Origin: Streptomonospora sp. PA3
Lineage (GTDB): Bacteria; Actinomycetota; Actinomycetes; Streptosporangiales; Streptosporangiaceae
Assembly: GCF_009728995.1 (NCBI RefSeq)
Contig: NZ_VTZW01000016.1
Location: forward strand, 20,421 to 84,420
Length of the DNA: 64,000 nucleotides
Reading direction: 5' to 3'
Positions 20,765 to 30,275 of this stretch are shown here, piece after piece. How positions within the stretch are numbered: position 1 is the first letter of the stretch; the number at the start of each line of letters is the position of its first letter. The position numbers and the translations under genes were made by a program. The notes beneath the pieces were generated by a model, which saw only the letters and a list, made by a program, of their open reading frames with translations, was not told the origin of the DNA and made no database searches.

Positions 20765-23016
20765 CACGCATCGCCCCGGTTCTGCTCGAACTCCTGCTTG
20801 AGCTGCAGGAACTCCTCGTAGGTCGAGGCGAACTCGGTCACGCCGTTCTCGGGGTCGGTGGCCACGAAGTAGAGCCAGTCGCCCTCGGCCGGGTCCAGCG
20901 CGGCCTCGATCGCCTTGCGCCCGGGGCTGACGATGGGGCCGGCCGGCAGGCCCGTGCGGCCGTAGGTGGCGTAGTCGCTGCCGCTGTTCTTGCACTCGCG
21001 GACCTGGGCGCTGGTCAGCGCGATCCCGTACTCGTCCAGCACGTAGAAGCAGGTGCTGTCCATGCCCAGTTCCATGCCCTGCTGCAGCCGGTTGTAGATG
21101 ACGCGGGCGACCTTGGGCATGTCCTCGGCCGAACCCGACTCCGCCTGGACGACGGCCGCCACCGCCATGGCCTCGTTGGGCGTCAGGTTGAGCCGCTCGG
21201 CCCGGTCCTCCAGCGAGACGTCCTCGGCCACCTGGTGGAACCGGTCGACCATGCGCTTGAGCAGCGCGGCCGCGCCGGCGGCGGGCGGCATGTCGTAGGT
21301 GTCGGGGAACAGGTAGCCCTCCGCGCCCTGCTCGGCGTAGTCGGGCAGGCCCAGCTTCCCCCCGTCCTCGTAGGCGGCGCGCAGCTCCTTCATGGGGATC
21401 CCCGTCTCCTCGGAGATGAGGGTGAGGATCTCCTCGCCGCGCAGGCCCTCCTTGAAGGTGATGTGCGCACGCTTGCGGGAGGCGGGATCCATCAGCATGG
21501 CCACCGCGGCTTCGCCGCTCATGCGCTCGTGCAGCCGGTAGGTGCCGGGTGCGACGCTGCCGCCGTGGTCGCCCAGGGCGTTGAGGAACGCCTGGGAGCT
21601 GGCCACGACCCCCTTGTCGGCCAGATCCTGGGCGATGGCGCTGGCGGAGGAGCCTTCGGCGACGGTGAACTCGACGCTGCCGCTGCCCTGGCCCTCGTAG
21701 TCGGGCGGGAAGACGTAGGCGCGGCCCACGTACCCGCCCGCGGCCAGTGCGGCGACCAGCGCCACAGACAGCACGATGATCAGGGTCTTGCGCGAGGGAC
21801 CGCCCCGGCCGCGCGCCGCGCGGGCCGCGCCGCCCCGCGCCCTGCCGCGGCGGTCGCGTCCGCCGCCGGAGGCGCGGCGGGGGCGCCGGCGGCCGGGCGC
21901 TTCGCTGCGGACCGGGTCGTCGTCCTCCTCGATCCCGTCGTAGTCGGCGCCGTCGGCGGGATCCTCGGCGGGGGTGGCGCGGCGCCGCCGCCGGCCGGCG
22001 GCGGCATCGCGCGTGCGGCCCCGCCGCGGGGCGCGCCCGCGGCGCTCGACCGCCGGCTCCTCCTCGTCGCCCCCGTCCGCGGGCGGTGCCGCGCCGGCGC
22101 GGCGCCGCCCGCCCGCGGCGGGGGCGTCGTCGTAGAAGCGGTCGCGCTCGCTGCGCTGGGAGCGGCCCGCCGTCGCGCGCCCGTCCTCCTCGGCGGCGGT
22201 CGGCGGGGCGGCCGCCTCGAAGGCTCCGGTGTCGGCGGCCCCGCGGCGCCTGCGGCCGCCGCGGGGCTCGTCGCCGCGGCCGTGGTCCTGCGGCCCGGTG
22301 GCCGCATCCTCCGCGGCGGGGAACGATCCGGTCTCCGCCGAGCGCCGGCGCCGGCCCTGGGCGCGCCCGTCGTCGGGGCGGCCGGGCTCGGAGACGGCGG
22401 GAAACGCCCCCGACTCGGCGGAGCGCCGGCGGCGGCCGCCGCGCGGCTCGCCCTCAGGGGCATCGCCGCGCGAGCGCTTGCGGCGCACGGGAACGGCATC
22501 GAAGTCCAGCACGCGCGGCGGGGCTGGGTGGAAGTCGTCGTCCTGGCCGCCGGGGTCCTGGCGGCTCCAGGCCAGATGCTCCTCGGCCTCCTCCTCGGAA
22601 CGGGATCTGCGGCGGCGCCCGTGCGGCCCGCCGCCGCCGGCGGGCGGCTGGGGTGCGGGGCCGGTCGGCGAAGCGGGCTCGGCGGTCTCGGCCGGGTCGC
22701 GGTGGCGCCGCCCGCGGGGGCGGGCGCCCTGGGTGTCCTCCCAGCGGGGCAGGCGCTGCTCGGCGCCGTAGTCGGGGCCGCCCGGCTCCGGGGAGTGCGC
22801 GGGCCAGGGGTCGGTCAGCGGATCGGCGACGCGGCTGGTCCGGGCCGCTGCCGAGCGCCACGGATCGGTGCGCGGGTCGGCGTAGGGATCGGCCGGGTAG
22901 GCGCCGGAGGGGCGGGCGCCGCGGCCGTCGTCGAGGGGGTCGGGCTCGGGCTCGCGGCGGCGTCCGCGCCTGCCGCGCTCGTAGCCGCCGCCGTCGTAGG
23001 GGTCGCGGTCGCTCAT
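20764..23016 (-). CDS. mltG: Endolytic transglycosylase MltG with a long disordered N-terminus
   Basis: Cleaves nascent peptidoglycan strands at the membrane, setting glycan length. The 750-residue protein has about 410 residues of Arg/Asp/Glu/Pro-rich low-complexity cytoplasmic sequence, one membrane helix (411-430, LIIVLSVALVAALAAGGYV), a LysM-like region, and the YceG catalytic domain with E626 in VVQAESGSAEDM. The tail contains three copies of a GRRRRSAE(S/T)GAFPA-type repeat near 195, 222 and 256. A YceG domain normally needs about 350 residues. The start overlaps the ruvX stop (ATGA). Confidence 0.94.
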   Translation of the reverse strand: MSDRDPYDGGGYERGRRGRRREPEPDPLDDGRGARPSGAYPADPYADPRTDPWRSAAARTSRVADPLTDPWPAHSPEPGGPDYGAEQRLPRWEDTQGARPRGRRHRDPAETAEPASPTGPAPQPPAGGGGPHGRRRRSRSEEEAEEHLAWSRQDPGGQDDDFHPAPPRVLDFDAVPVRRKRSRGDAPEGEPRGGRRRRSAESGAFPAVSEPGRPDDGRAQGRRRRSAETGSFPAAEDAATGPQDHGRGDEPRGGRRRRGAADTGAFEAAAPPTAAEEDGRATAGRSQRSERDRFYDDAPAAGGRRRAGAAPPADGGDEEEPAVERRGRAPRRGRTRDAAAGRRRRRATPAEDPADGADYDGIEEDDDPVRSEAPGRRRPRRASGGGRDRRGRARGGAARAARGRGGPSRKTLIIVLSVALVAALAAGGYVGRAYVFPPDYEGQGSGSVEFTVAEGSSASAIAQDLADKGVVASSQAFLNALGDHGGSVAPGTYRLHERMSGEAAVAMLMDPASRKRAHITFKEGLRGEEILTLISEETGIPMKELRAAYEDGGKLGLPDYAEQGAEGYLFPDTYDMPPAAGAAALLKRMVDRFHQVAEDVSLEDRAERLNLTPNEAMAVAAVVQAESGSAEDMPKVARVIYNRLQQGMELGMDSTCFYVLDEYGIALTSAQVRECKNSGSDYATYGRTGLPAGPIVSPGRKAIEAALDPAEGDWLYFVATDPENGVTEFASTYEEFLQLKQEFEQNRGDA

Positions 23017-23492
23017 GCGCCGCTCCCGATGGCCTCGCCGGGTGGGCGGCCGCTCTGGCGCTCGGTGTCCAGGGCGCTTTGCAGCAGCACGACGGCCGCG
23101 GCCTGGTCGACGACCGAGCGCCGCGCCCTGCCGCCGCGGGCGCCGCGCCGGCCGTAGGAGGCGCCGGCGCGCAGCTGGTCCTGGGCGGTGACGGTGGTCA
23201 TCCGCTCGTCCACCAGGCGCACCGGCACGGGAGCGAGCCTGCGGGCCAGCGCGGTGGCGAAGGAGCGCGCGCGGCGCGCGGCGGGCCCCGCCTCGCCCGA
23301 GAGCGAGGCGGGGTAGCCGACGATGACCTCGCGGGCCTCGTGTTCGAGCACGAGCCGGGCGATCCGGTCCAGATCGCCCTCGCCGCGGCGGACGGTCTCC
23401 AAAGGCGTGGCGAGCATGCCGCTGGGATCGCTGCAGGCGACCCCGATCCGCGTGCTACCGGGATCCACCGCGATGCGTACGCCGGGCCTCAA
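23013..23492 (-). CDS. ruvX: Holliday-junction resolvase-like protein / pre-16S rRNA nuclease (YqgF)
   Basis: A 159-residue RNase H-like nuclease implicated in 16S rRNA 5'-end maturation. Motifs: IAVDPGSTRIGVACSDP (catalytic Asp), VIVGYPASLSGEAGPAA, VRLVDERMTTV, and VDQAAAVVLLQSALD with the last catalytic Asp. It has a basic, Gly/Arg-rich insertion (SYGRRGARGGRARRS). It lies between alaS and mltG and is coupled to mltG. Confidence 0.93.
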   Translation of the reverse strand: MRPGVRIAVDPGSTRIGVACSDPSGMLATPLETVRRGEGDLDRIARLVLEHEAREVIVGYPASLSGEAGPAARRARSFATALARRLAPVPVRLVDERMTTVTAQDQLRAGASYGRRGARGGRARRSVVDQAAAVVLLQSALDTERQSGRPPGEAIGSGA

Positions 23493-23590
23493 GAACCGGG
23501 CTCCCCCACGCGGGAACAGGGCAGGGCGCCGGGGGGCGCTCCGGGGAGGGTGCTCGTCAACTCGGGGTCCTTTCTGACCGTGGGGGCGGG

Positions 23591-26263
23591 TCAGGAGGTC
23601 TGGGCGACCCGCTGCTCGACGGCGTCCAGGGCGCTGTCGACGGCGGACGCGTCGCTGCCGCCGCCCTGGGCGAGGTCGGGCTTGCCGCCGCCTCCGCCGC
23701 CGAGGGCGCGGGCGGCCAGGCCGACGAGGTCGCCGGCCTTGAGCCCGCTGTCCTGGCCGCTCTTGTTCACCGCGACGACGACGACCGGGCGGTCTTCAGG
23801 GACCGCGGCGACGGCGACCACGGCCGGGCCGTCCTCGCCGAGGCGCTGACGCACGTCGGCGGCCAGGCGGCGCAGGTCGTCGGCCGTGGTGCCGTCGGGC
23901 GCCCGGTGGGTGACCATCAGGGCCGGCCCGTGCCGGCGCGCGCCCGCCGCCAGTTCGCCGGCGGCCTCCAGAACCTGGGCGGCGCGCAGCCGCTCGATCT
24001 CCTTCTCGGCGCTGCGCAGCCGGGCGACGATGGAGTCGATGCGCTCGGGCAGCTCCTCGCGCGGGGTCTTCAGCTGCTCGGAGAGCTGGCCGACCAGCAG
24101 CGACTCCCGCGAGAGCCGGCGGAAGGCGTCGATGCCCACCGCCGCCTCGACGCGGCGCACGCCCGAGCCGACCGAGGACTCCCCCAGCAGTTTGACGACG
24201 CCCAGCTGGCCGGTCGCGGCGACGTGGGTGCCCCCGCACAGCTCGCGGGAGTAGTCGCTCATCTCGACGACGCGGACCCGGTCGCCGTACTTCTCGCCGA
24301 ACATCGCCAGCGCGCCCATCGACAGGGCCTCCTCCAGGGAGGTCTGGAAGTCGCGCACCTGGATGTCGCCGGAGAGCACGGTGTTGACCTCGTCCTCGAC
24401 CTCGGCGAGCTCGGCGGTGCCCAGGGGCTTGCTCGCGGTGAAGTCGAAGCGCAGCCGGCCGGGCTGGTTCTCCGAGCCGGCCTGCCCGGCCGAGGGGCCC
24501 AGGGCGTTGCGCAGCGCGGAGTGGATGAGGTGGGTGGCCGAGTGGGAGCGCGACACCGAGGCGCGGCGGTCGGCGTCGATGACCGCCTCGACCCGGTCGT
24601 CGAGGGCGAGGGTGCCCTCGCGGACGGTGCCGCGGTGCACGAACAGGCCGGGGACGGGCTTTTGCACGTCCTCCACATCGACGGTGCCGCGGCCGGGCGC
24701 GGTGACCGTCCCCTTGTCGGCGAGCTGGCCGCCGCTTTCGGCGTAGAAGGGAGTGCGGTCCAGCACCAGCTCGACCCGGTCGCCCGCGGAGGCGGCGCCG
24801 ACCGACTCGCCGTCGACGATCAGGCCGAGCACGCGCGACTCGGCCTCGTGGTCGGTGTAGCCGAGGAAGTCGGTGGCGCCGGCGTTCTCCAGCAGGCGTC
24901 CGTAGACGCTGACGTCGGCGTTGCCCAGCTTCTTGGCCTTGGCGTCGCGCTTGGCGGTCTCGCGCTGCTCGGCCATCAGGGTGCGGAAGGTGTCCTCGTC
25001 GACCCCCAGCCCCTGCTCGGCGGCCATCTCCAGGGTGAGGTCGATGGGGAAGCCGTAGGTGTCGTGCAGCTGGAAGGCGTCGGCGCCGGAGACGGTGGTG
25101 CCGCCGGCCGCGCGGGTTTTCTCGGCGGCGCGGTTGAACAGCGCGGTGCCCGAGCGCAGGGTGTCGGAGAAGTGCTTCTCCTCGGCCTCGATGACCTCGT
25201 GGATGCGCTCGGCGTCGGTGCGCAGCTCGGGGTAGATGCCCTCCATCGCCGTGATGGCGGTGCGGGTCAGGTCGTGCAGAAAGGAGGTGTCGGTGCCCGA
25301 GAGCAGCCGCAGGTTGCGGATGGAGCGCCGCAGGATGCGGCGCAGCACGTAGCCGCCCTTCTCGTTGCTGGGCCGGACCCCGTCGGAGGCGAGCATGACG
25401 GCGCTGCGCACGTGGTCGGCGACCACCCGCAGCATGACGTCGGAGCGCTCGTCGGAGCCGTAGGCCACGCCGGTGCGCTCCGCGGTGTCCTGCAGGATGC
25501 GGCCGAGGGTGTCGGTCTCGTAGATGTTGTCGACGCCCTGCAGCACCGTCGCGAGCCGCTCCAGGCCCATGCCGGTGTCGATGTTCTTGCGCGGCAGGTC
25601 GCCGAGGATCGGGTAGTCCTTCTTGGTCCCGCCCTCACCGCGCTCGTACTGCATGAAGACGAGGTTCCAGACCTCGACGTAGCGGTTCTCGTCGGCGGCC
25701 GGCCCGCCCTCGGCGCCGTACTCGGGGCCGCGGTCGTAGAAGATCTCCGAGCACGGCCCGCAGGGGCCGGGTACGCCCATGGACCAGTAGTTCTCCTCGA
25801 TCCCGAAGCGCTGGATGCGCTCGGCGGGGACGCCGACCTTCTCCCGCCAGATCGCCTCGGCCTCGTCGTCGTCGAGGTAGACGGTCACCCACAGCCGTGC
25901 GGGGTCGATCCCGAAGCCGCCGTCGGCCACCGGCGCGGTCATCAGCTCCCACGCCAGCGGGATCGCCTTCTCCTTGAAGTAGTCGCCGAAGGAGAAGTTG
26001 CCGAGCATCTGGAAGAAGGTGGCGTGCCGCGACGTCTTGCCGACTTCCTCGATGTCGATGGTGCGGATGCATTTCTGAACGCTGGTGGCGCGGTCGTAGG
26101 GGGGCGTGCGCTGGCCCAGGAAGTACGGCTTGAACGGCACCATGCCTGCCGGGACGAACAGCAGTGTCGGGTCGTCGGCGACCAGGCTCGCCGATGGGAC
26201 CACGGTGTGTCCGTTCTTCTCGAAGAATGCGAGGAAGCGGCGAACGATTTCTGCCGTCTCCAT
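23591..26263 (-). CDS. alaS: Alanyl-tRNA synthetase
   Basis: Charges tRNA-Ala and edits mischarged Ser/Gly. The 890-residue protein starts [18 protein letters not shown], has class II motifs ([38 protein letters not shown]), the editing-domain zinc site [14 protein letters not shown] ... [11 protein letters not shown], and a C-terminal Gly-rich C-Ala domain ([15 protein letters not shown]). The start is ATG 26263 with AAGGACGG upstream; it overlaps the stop of the small upstream gene (TGATG). Longer in-frame starts run into that gene's other frame. Confidence 0.97.
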   Translation of the reverse strand: METAEIVRRFLAFFEKNGHTVVPSASLVADDPTLLFVPAGMVPFKPYFLGQRTPPYDRATSVQKCIRTIDIEEVGKTSRHATFFQMLGNFSFGDYFKEKAIPLAWELMTAPVADGGFGIDPARLWVTVYLDDDEAEAIWREKVGVPAERIQRFGIEENYWSMGVPGPCGPCSEIFYDRGPEYGAEGGPAADENRYVEVWNLVFMQYERGEGGTKKDYPILGDLPRKNIDTGMGLERLATVLQGVDNIYETDTLGRILQDTAERTGVAYGSDERSDVMLRVVADHVRSAVMLASDGVRPSNEKGGYVLRRILRRSIRNLRLLSGTDTSFLHDLTRTAITAMEGIYPELRTDAERIHEVIEAEEKHFSDTLRSGTALFNRAAEKTRAAGGTTVSGADAFQLHDTYGFPIDLTLEMAAEQGLGVDEDTFRTLMAEQRETAKRDAKAKKLGNADVSVYGRLLENAGATDFLGYTDHEAESRVLGLIVDGESVGAASAGDRVELVLDRTPFYAESGGQLADKGTVTAPGRGTVDVEDVQKPVPGLFVHRGTVREGTLALDDRVEAVIDADRRASVSRSHSATHLIHSALRNALGPSAGQAGSENQPGRLRFDFTASKPLGTAELAEVEDEVNTVLSGDIQVRDFQTSLEEALSMGALAMFGEKYGDRVRVVEMSDYSRELCGGTHVAATGQLGVVKLLGESSVGSGVRRVEAAVGIDAFRRLSRESLLVGQLSEQLKTPREELPERIDSIVARLRSAEKEIERLRAAQVLEAAGELAAGARRHGPALMVTHRAPDGTTADDLRRLAADVRQRLGEDGPAVVAVAAVPEDRPVVVVAVNKSGQDSGLKAGDLVGLAARALGGGGGGKPDLAQGGGSDASAVDSALDAVEQRVAQTS

Positions 26264-26577
26264 CAGCGGCCGTCCTTCGGGTCGGGGGCGTCGATAGCGC
26301 CGCGGGTCGGGTCCGATCGGCCCGGCTGGTCGATGGGCAGGGCGGGGCGGCTGCGACCGCTGTCGTAGCGGCGGTGCAGCTCGGCCTCCCGCTGCCGCAT
26401 CGCGTCGTGGATGTCCTCGTTGAACTCGCGGAGGGCGGCGCGGTAATCGGCGACCTGGTCCTCGACGCGGCCGGCGATTCCCGCCGGGCTCCACGCACGG
26501 GCCGTGCGGTTGAGCTTGTGCACAACATACCCGCCGAGCGCGGCACCTGCGACAAGATACAGCAGGCGGCGGATCAT
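26263..26577 (-). CDS. Small membrane-anchored protein (DUF6167-like)
   Basis: A 104-residue protein starting [21 protein letters not shown], a single N-terminal membrane helix followed by a charged helical segment (about 38-70) and a polar tail rich in Asp/Pro/Arg. Proteins of this size and shape precede alaS in actinomycetes and are usually annotated DUF6167; I assign it by layout and general pattern. The start overlaps the stop of the DUF948 gene (ATGA) and the stop overlaps the alaS start. Function unknown. Confidence 0.75.
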   Translation of the reverse strand: MIRRLLYLVAGAALGGYVVHKLNRTARAWSPAGIAGRVEDQVADYRAALREFNEDIHDAMRQREAELHRRYDSGRSRPALPIDQPGRSDPTRGAIDAPDPKDGR

Positions 26578-26966
26578 CGGCGCTCCCTCCTGCGGCGGTG
26601 GCGCACCAGGGCCAGGGCGCGGCGCTGGCCGAGCACCCGGCGCACGCCGTAGGAGAACGAGGCCGCCTTGACCAGCGGTCCGGCCACCACCGAGCGGGTC
26701 AGCGCGGTCACCGTCGAGACGTCCTCGGTGGCGGTGGCGACGTTGGCGGTGATCTCCTCCACCCGGTCGAGGGAGGCTCCGGTGCGTTCGACGGTGCCGG
26801 CGACGTCGTCGAGCATGGGGCGGACGCGCTCCCCGAACTCCGCGACGACCTTGGTGGTCTCCGAGAGCAACCGGGTGAGCTTGACGAGGGCCACGCACAT
26901 GAACGCGACCAGCACCGTCCAGACCACCGCCGCGATGAGCGCTGCTACGTCTCCTGCGGTCAACAT
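26574..26966 (-). CDS. DUF948 domain-containing membrane protein
   Basis: A 130-residue protein: an N-terminal helix [21 protein letters not shown] (about 8-28), an amphipathic heptad-rich stretch ([19 protein letters not shown] ... TATEDVSTV) typical of DUF948, a short hydrophobic segment and a very basic C-terminus (RHRRRRERR). First gene of the DUF948-DUF6167-alaS-ruvX-mltG-aroE run, whose genes overlap or lie close. Function unknown. Confidence 0.8.
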   Translation of the reverse strand: MLTAGDVAALIAAVVWTVLVAFMCVALVKLTRLLSETTKVVAEFGERVRPMLDDVAGTVERTGASLDRVEEITANVATATEDVSTVTALTRSVVAGPLVKAASFSYGVRRVLGQRRALALVRHRRRRERR

Positions 26967-27213
26967 GCCAGACTCCGTTGACGAATCGGGGTGGCGGCAT
27001 CTCCGTGAGCGGCATTCGGGGGGTCCGCCCGGCCTTTCCGCGGCGCGGACGGGGCATCGGCGCCTCCGGTTGGCACCGGGCCGACGGAATGCGGAGATCC
27101 GAATACGCCGACCCTACCGTGTCCGAGACGGATCCGCCCGTGTGCTCCGGGGTGTGTGGCACCGGCCGCTTCGCAAGCCGTACTGACCGTCCGGCGTCGA
27201 CGGAAACCCCGAG

Positions 27214-28812
27214 ATGTCGCAGAATCAGGGCATAGTTTCGGCCACAGACCCGGTGGCACAGTCCCCCCGTGCAGACAGGATGCCTATGAGCCGCCCTCCC
27301 GAGCGCGAGATCTCCGTCCTGGTACCGCCGCATCTGGCCCCGCCGGCCCCCGGGGATCCGGGTGCCGTCGGGCCCTATGTGCTCATCGGGCGCCTGGGGG
27401 CGGGCGCCACGGGCACGGTGTTCGCCGCGATCGATGCGAACGCGGCGGGCGAGGACCTGGTGGCGGTGAAGGTGCTGCACCCGTTCTCGGTCGAGGATCC
27501 CGACGACCGCGCGCGGCTGCACGCCCGGCTCAGCGCGCTGGCGTCGGTGGACGGGCGCTGCTACGTGCCGCCGACGGCCTTCGACGCCGCGGCGCAGCAG
27601 CCGTGGCTGGCGATGCCCTACGTCGCGGGTGTGGCGCTGGACGGCTTCGTCGGCGAGCACGGCCCGCTGGGGCGGGGCCGGCTCATCGCGCTGTCGGCGG
27701 CGCTGGGCGAGGCGCTCTCCGCGCTGCACGGCGCGGGGGAGCCGCACGGCGACCTCAAGCCCTCCAACGTGCTGCTGAGCAGCCGCGGGCCGCGCCTGCT
27801 GGACTGCGCGCTGCCGGGCGAGGGCGAGCTGCTGCGCCGCAACGCCGCGCCGTGGACGGCTCCCGAGCGGCTGGAGGGCGGCGAGCCCTCCGCCGCGGCC
27901 GACGTCTTCGCCTGGGCGGCGATCGCGGTGTTCGCCGCCACCGGCCGGCCGCCGGTCGAGGAGGAGGGCGCCGCCGCGGCGGCGACTCCGTGGCTGGCGG
28001 GCGTGCCCGCCGAGATGCGCCCGATCGTGCGCCGCGCCCTCTCCGACGACCCCCGCGACCGGCCCACGGTGCGCGAGCTGCTGGGGTCGACCATCGCGGC
28101 GTGGGAGGCCGTCAGCGGCTCCGACGCCGCCCCGGTGCAGGGCACGGCCGTCACGCAGGTGCTCTCCCGGGAGTGGCGCGGCATCGTCGAGCCGGACCGG
28201 CTGCCGCGGCTGGTGCGGCTGGGGACCGGCGGGCGCCGCAAGGCGGGGCGGGCGGTGCTGGCCGCGTGCGCCTCGGTGGTGGCTCTCGCGCTGATCGGCG
28301 GCGGCGGTTACGCGGCCTATGCGGCGCTGTCGGGGGGCATGGCGCCCGAGCCGGAGCCCGCGCCCTCCTCCCCCGCTCCCTCCCCCGACGCCCGCCAGGG
28401 CCCGGTGATCGTCCGGTTCGACCCGGCCGAGCAGGAGAACCCGGCCGAGGGGCCGTGGGTGTACACGCGCGTGGAGCGCAGCCCGTCGGCGCCGGCCACC
28501 CCCGCGGCGACCCTCGCGCCCGACGAGTGGAGCGCGCAGTGGACCGCGGCGGGCGAGGACGCTCGCCAGGAGGCGGTTATCACCGAGGAGACCGAGGTCC
28601 TGTGCGCCCGGTTCTGCGTGCCGGGCCCGGGCTACATCGAGAACGACCGCGGCACCTACGAGATGAGCGCGCAGGACTTCATCGACTACCTCTCCTGGGG
28701 CCGGCCGGTGATCGCCGAAGTGGAGTTCGCCGACGGGGAGGGCGACGCCGGCGGCGAGGGGCCGCGCGAGATCACCCGCATCGTCGAGGTCTACCCCACG
28801 CCGCCGGATTAG
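27214..28812 (+). CDS. Serine/threonine protein kinase-like membrane protein
   Basis: A 532-residue single-pass protein. Kinase-like domain (about 52-300): glycine loop IGRLGAGATGTVF, VAVKVL (K86), HGDLKPSN (178-185, HGD replacing HRD), LLDCALPG where DFG is expected (DCA, 197-199), and WTAPE. A membrane helix (347-372) is followed by an extracellular Pro-rich linker and a domain of about 130 residues I do not recognise. The catalytic Asp and Lys remain but the degenerate HRD and DFG motifs leave activity in doubt. Alternative starts are ATG 27280 and 27286; I kept the longest. It is divergent from DUF948 and convergent with rarA. Confidence 0.85.
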   Translation: MSQNQGIVSATDPVAQSPRADRMPMSRPPEREISVLVPPHLAPPAPGDPGAVGPYVLIGRLGAGATGTVFAAIDANAAGEDLVAVKVLHPFSVEDPDDRARLHARLSALASVDGRCYVPPTAFDAAAQQPWLAMPYVAGVALDGFVGEHGPLGRGRLIALSAALGEALSALHGAGEPHGDLKPSNVLLSSRGPRLLDCALPGEGELLRRNAAPWTAPERLEGGEPSAAADVFAWAAIAVFAATGRPPVEEEGAAAAATPWLAGVPAEMRPIVRRALSDDPRDRPTVRELLGSTIAAWEAVSGSDAAPVQGTAVTQVLSREWRGIVEPDRLPRLVRLGTGGRRKAGRAVLAACASVVALALIGGGGYAAYAALSGGMAPEPEPAPSSPAPSPDARQGPVIVRFDPAEQENPAEGPWVYTRVERSPSAPATPAATLAPDEWSAQWTAAGEDARQEAVITEETEVLCARFCVPGPGYIENDRGTYEMSAQDFIDYLSWGRPVIAEVEFADGEGDAGGEGPREITRIVEVYPTPPD

Positions 28813-28854
28813 CACGCGCTCCGTCGCGGGCGGCCGGTGCGGCCGGGAACCGCT

Positions 28855-28868
28855 CCGGCGGCCGCCGG
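28855..28868. terminator. GC palindrome between convergent genes
   Basis: The perfect palindrome CCGGCGGCCGCCGG lies in the 104-bp gap between the kinase-like gene and rarA, which converge here. It may serve as a bidirectional terminator, but there is no T-run. Confidence 0.3.
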
Positions 28869-28916
28869 ACGCCGGAGAACCTCCCCCGGGGACCCACCGC
28901 GGTGCAGGAAGCGTCC

Positions 28917-30239
28917 TCAGCCCTCGCCGCGCAGGACGCCCTTGATGCGCTGGAGGACCTCGCCGAAGCGGCGTTCGGCGCCGTGGGTGGTGGGGGTGTA
29001 GTACTCCCGGCCCACGAGCGCGTCGGGCGCGTACTGCTGGGCGGCGACGCCGCCGGGATGGTCGTGGGCGTACTTGTAGCCGGCGCCGTGCCCGAGTTCG
29101 CGGGCGCCCTTGTAGTGGGCGTCGCGCAGGTGGGCCGGCACCGGACCGGCGCGGCCCTGGCGGACGTCGGCCATCGCGGCGTCGATCGCCGCGATAACGG
29201 AGTTGGACTTGGGCGCCAGCGCGATGTGCACGACGGCCTGGGCGAGGTTGATGCGGGCCTCGGGCAGCCCGATCAGCTCCACGGCCTGGGCGGCGGCGAC
29301 CGCGACCTGCAGCGCGGTCGGGTCGGCCATGCCCACGTCCTCGCTGGCGTGCACCACGATGCGGCGGGCGATGAAGCGGGGGTCCTCTCCGGCCTCGATC
29401 ATCCGGGCGAGGTAGTGCAGCGCCGCGTCGGGGTCGCTGCCGCGCATGCTCTTGATGAAGGCGCTGATGACGTCGTAGTGCTGGTCGCCGGTGCGGTCGT
29501 AGCGCACGGCGTGGCGGTCGGCGGCGCGCTCGATGTCGGCGACGCTGATCTCGGTGCGGTCGCCGGCGACGAGGGCGGCGGCCTCCAGGTAGGTCAGCGA
29601 GCGCCGGGCGTCGCCGCCGGCGAGGCGGATCAGCTGGTCGGCGGCGTCGTCGGCGAGCGTGTGGCTGCCGCCCAGGCCGCGCTCGTCGTGCAGCGCGGCG
29701 TCGAGGACGCCGCGGATGTCCTCGTCGGTCAGCGACTCCAGGGTGAGCAGCAGGGAGCGCGACAGCAGCGGGCTCACCACGGAGAAGAAGGGGTTCTCGG
29801 TGGTGGCGCCGATGAAGCTGACCCAGCGGTTCTCCACGGCGGGCAGCAGCGCGTCCTGCTGGGTCTTGCTGAAGCGGTGCACCTCGTCGACGAACAGCAG
29901 TGTGCGGGTGCCGCGCATGCCCATCTGGCGGCGGGCGTCGTCGATGACCGCGCGGACGTCCTTGACTCCGGCGCTGACGGCCGACAGCTCCACGAAGCGG
30001 CGCCGGGTGACGCGGCTGACCACGGTGGCCAGAGTGGTCTTGCCGGTGCCGGGCGGCCCCCACAAGAACAGCGACATGGGGGCGTCGTCTTCGACCAGGC
30101 GGCGCAGCGGGCTGCCCTCGCCCAGCAGGTGGGCCTGTCCCGCCACCTCGTCGAGGGTGCGCGGGCGCATGCGCACGGCCAGCGGCTCCTGACCGCGCTG
30201 GGCTTCGGCTCCGGCGTCGTCGAACAGCGTTTCGGACAC
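28917..30239 (-). CDS. rarA: Replication-associated recombination protein A (MgsA/RarA AAA+ ATPase)
   Basis: A clamp-loader-like AAA+ ATPase acting at stalled forks. The 440-residue protein has Walker [10 protein letters not shown] (61-69), Walker [13 protein letters not shown] (DEVH 118-121), the sensor ATTENPFF and the C-terminal MgsA domain ([20 protein letters not shown] ... [10 protein letters not shown]). Normal length. It is transcribed alone between the kinase-like gene and the SpoIIE phosphatase gene. Confidence 0.96.
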   Translation of the reverse strand: MSETLFDDAGAEAQRGQEPLAVRMRPRTLDEVAGQAHLLGEGSPLRRLVEDDAPMSLFLWGPPGTGKTTLATVVSRVTRRRFVELSAVSAGVKDVRAVIDDARRQMGMRGTRTLLFVDEVHRFSKTQQDALLPAVENRWVSFIGATTENPFFSVVSPLLSRSLLLTLESLTDEDIRGVLDAALHDERGLGGSHTLADDAADQLIRLAGGDARRSLTYLEAAALVAGDRTEISVADIERAADRHAVRYDRTGDQHYDVISAFIKSMRGSDPDAALHYLARMIEAGEDPRFIARRIVVHASEDVGMADPTALQVAVAAAQAVELIGLPEARINLAQAVVHIALAPKSNSVIAAIDAAMADVRQGRAGPVPAHLRDAHYKGARELGHGAGYKYAHDHPGGVAAQQYAPDALVGREYYTPTTHGAERRFGEVLQRIKGVLRGEG

Positions 30240-30275
30240 GCCGTCCAGCCTAGGCGAAGGCAGCGGGGCGCCGGC

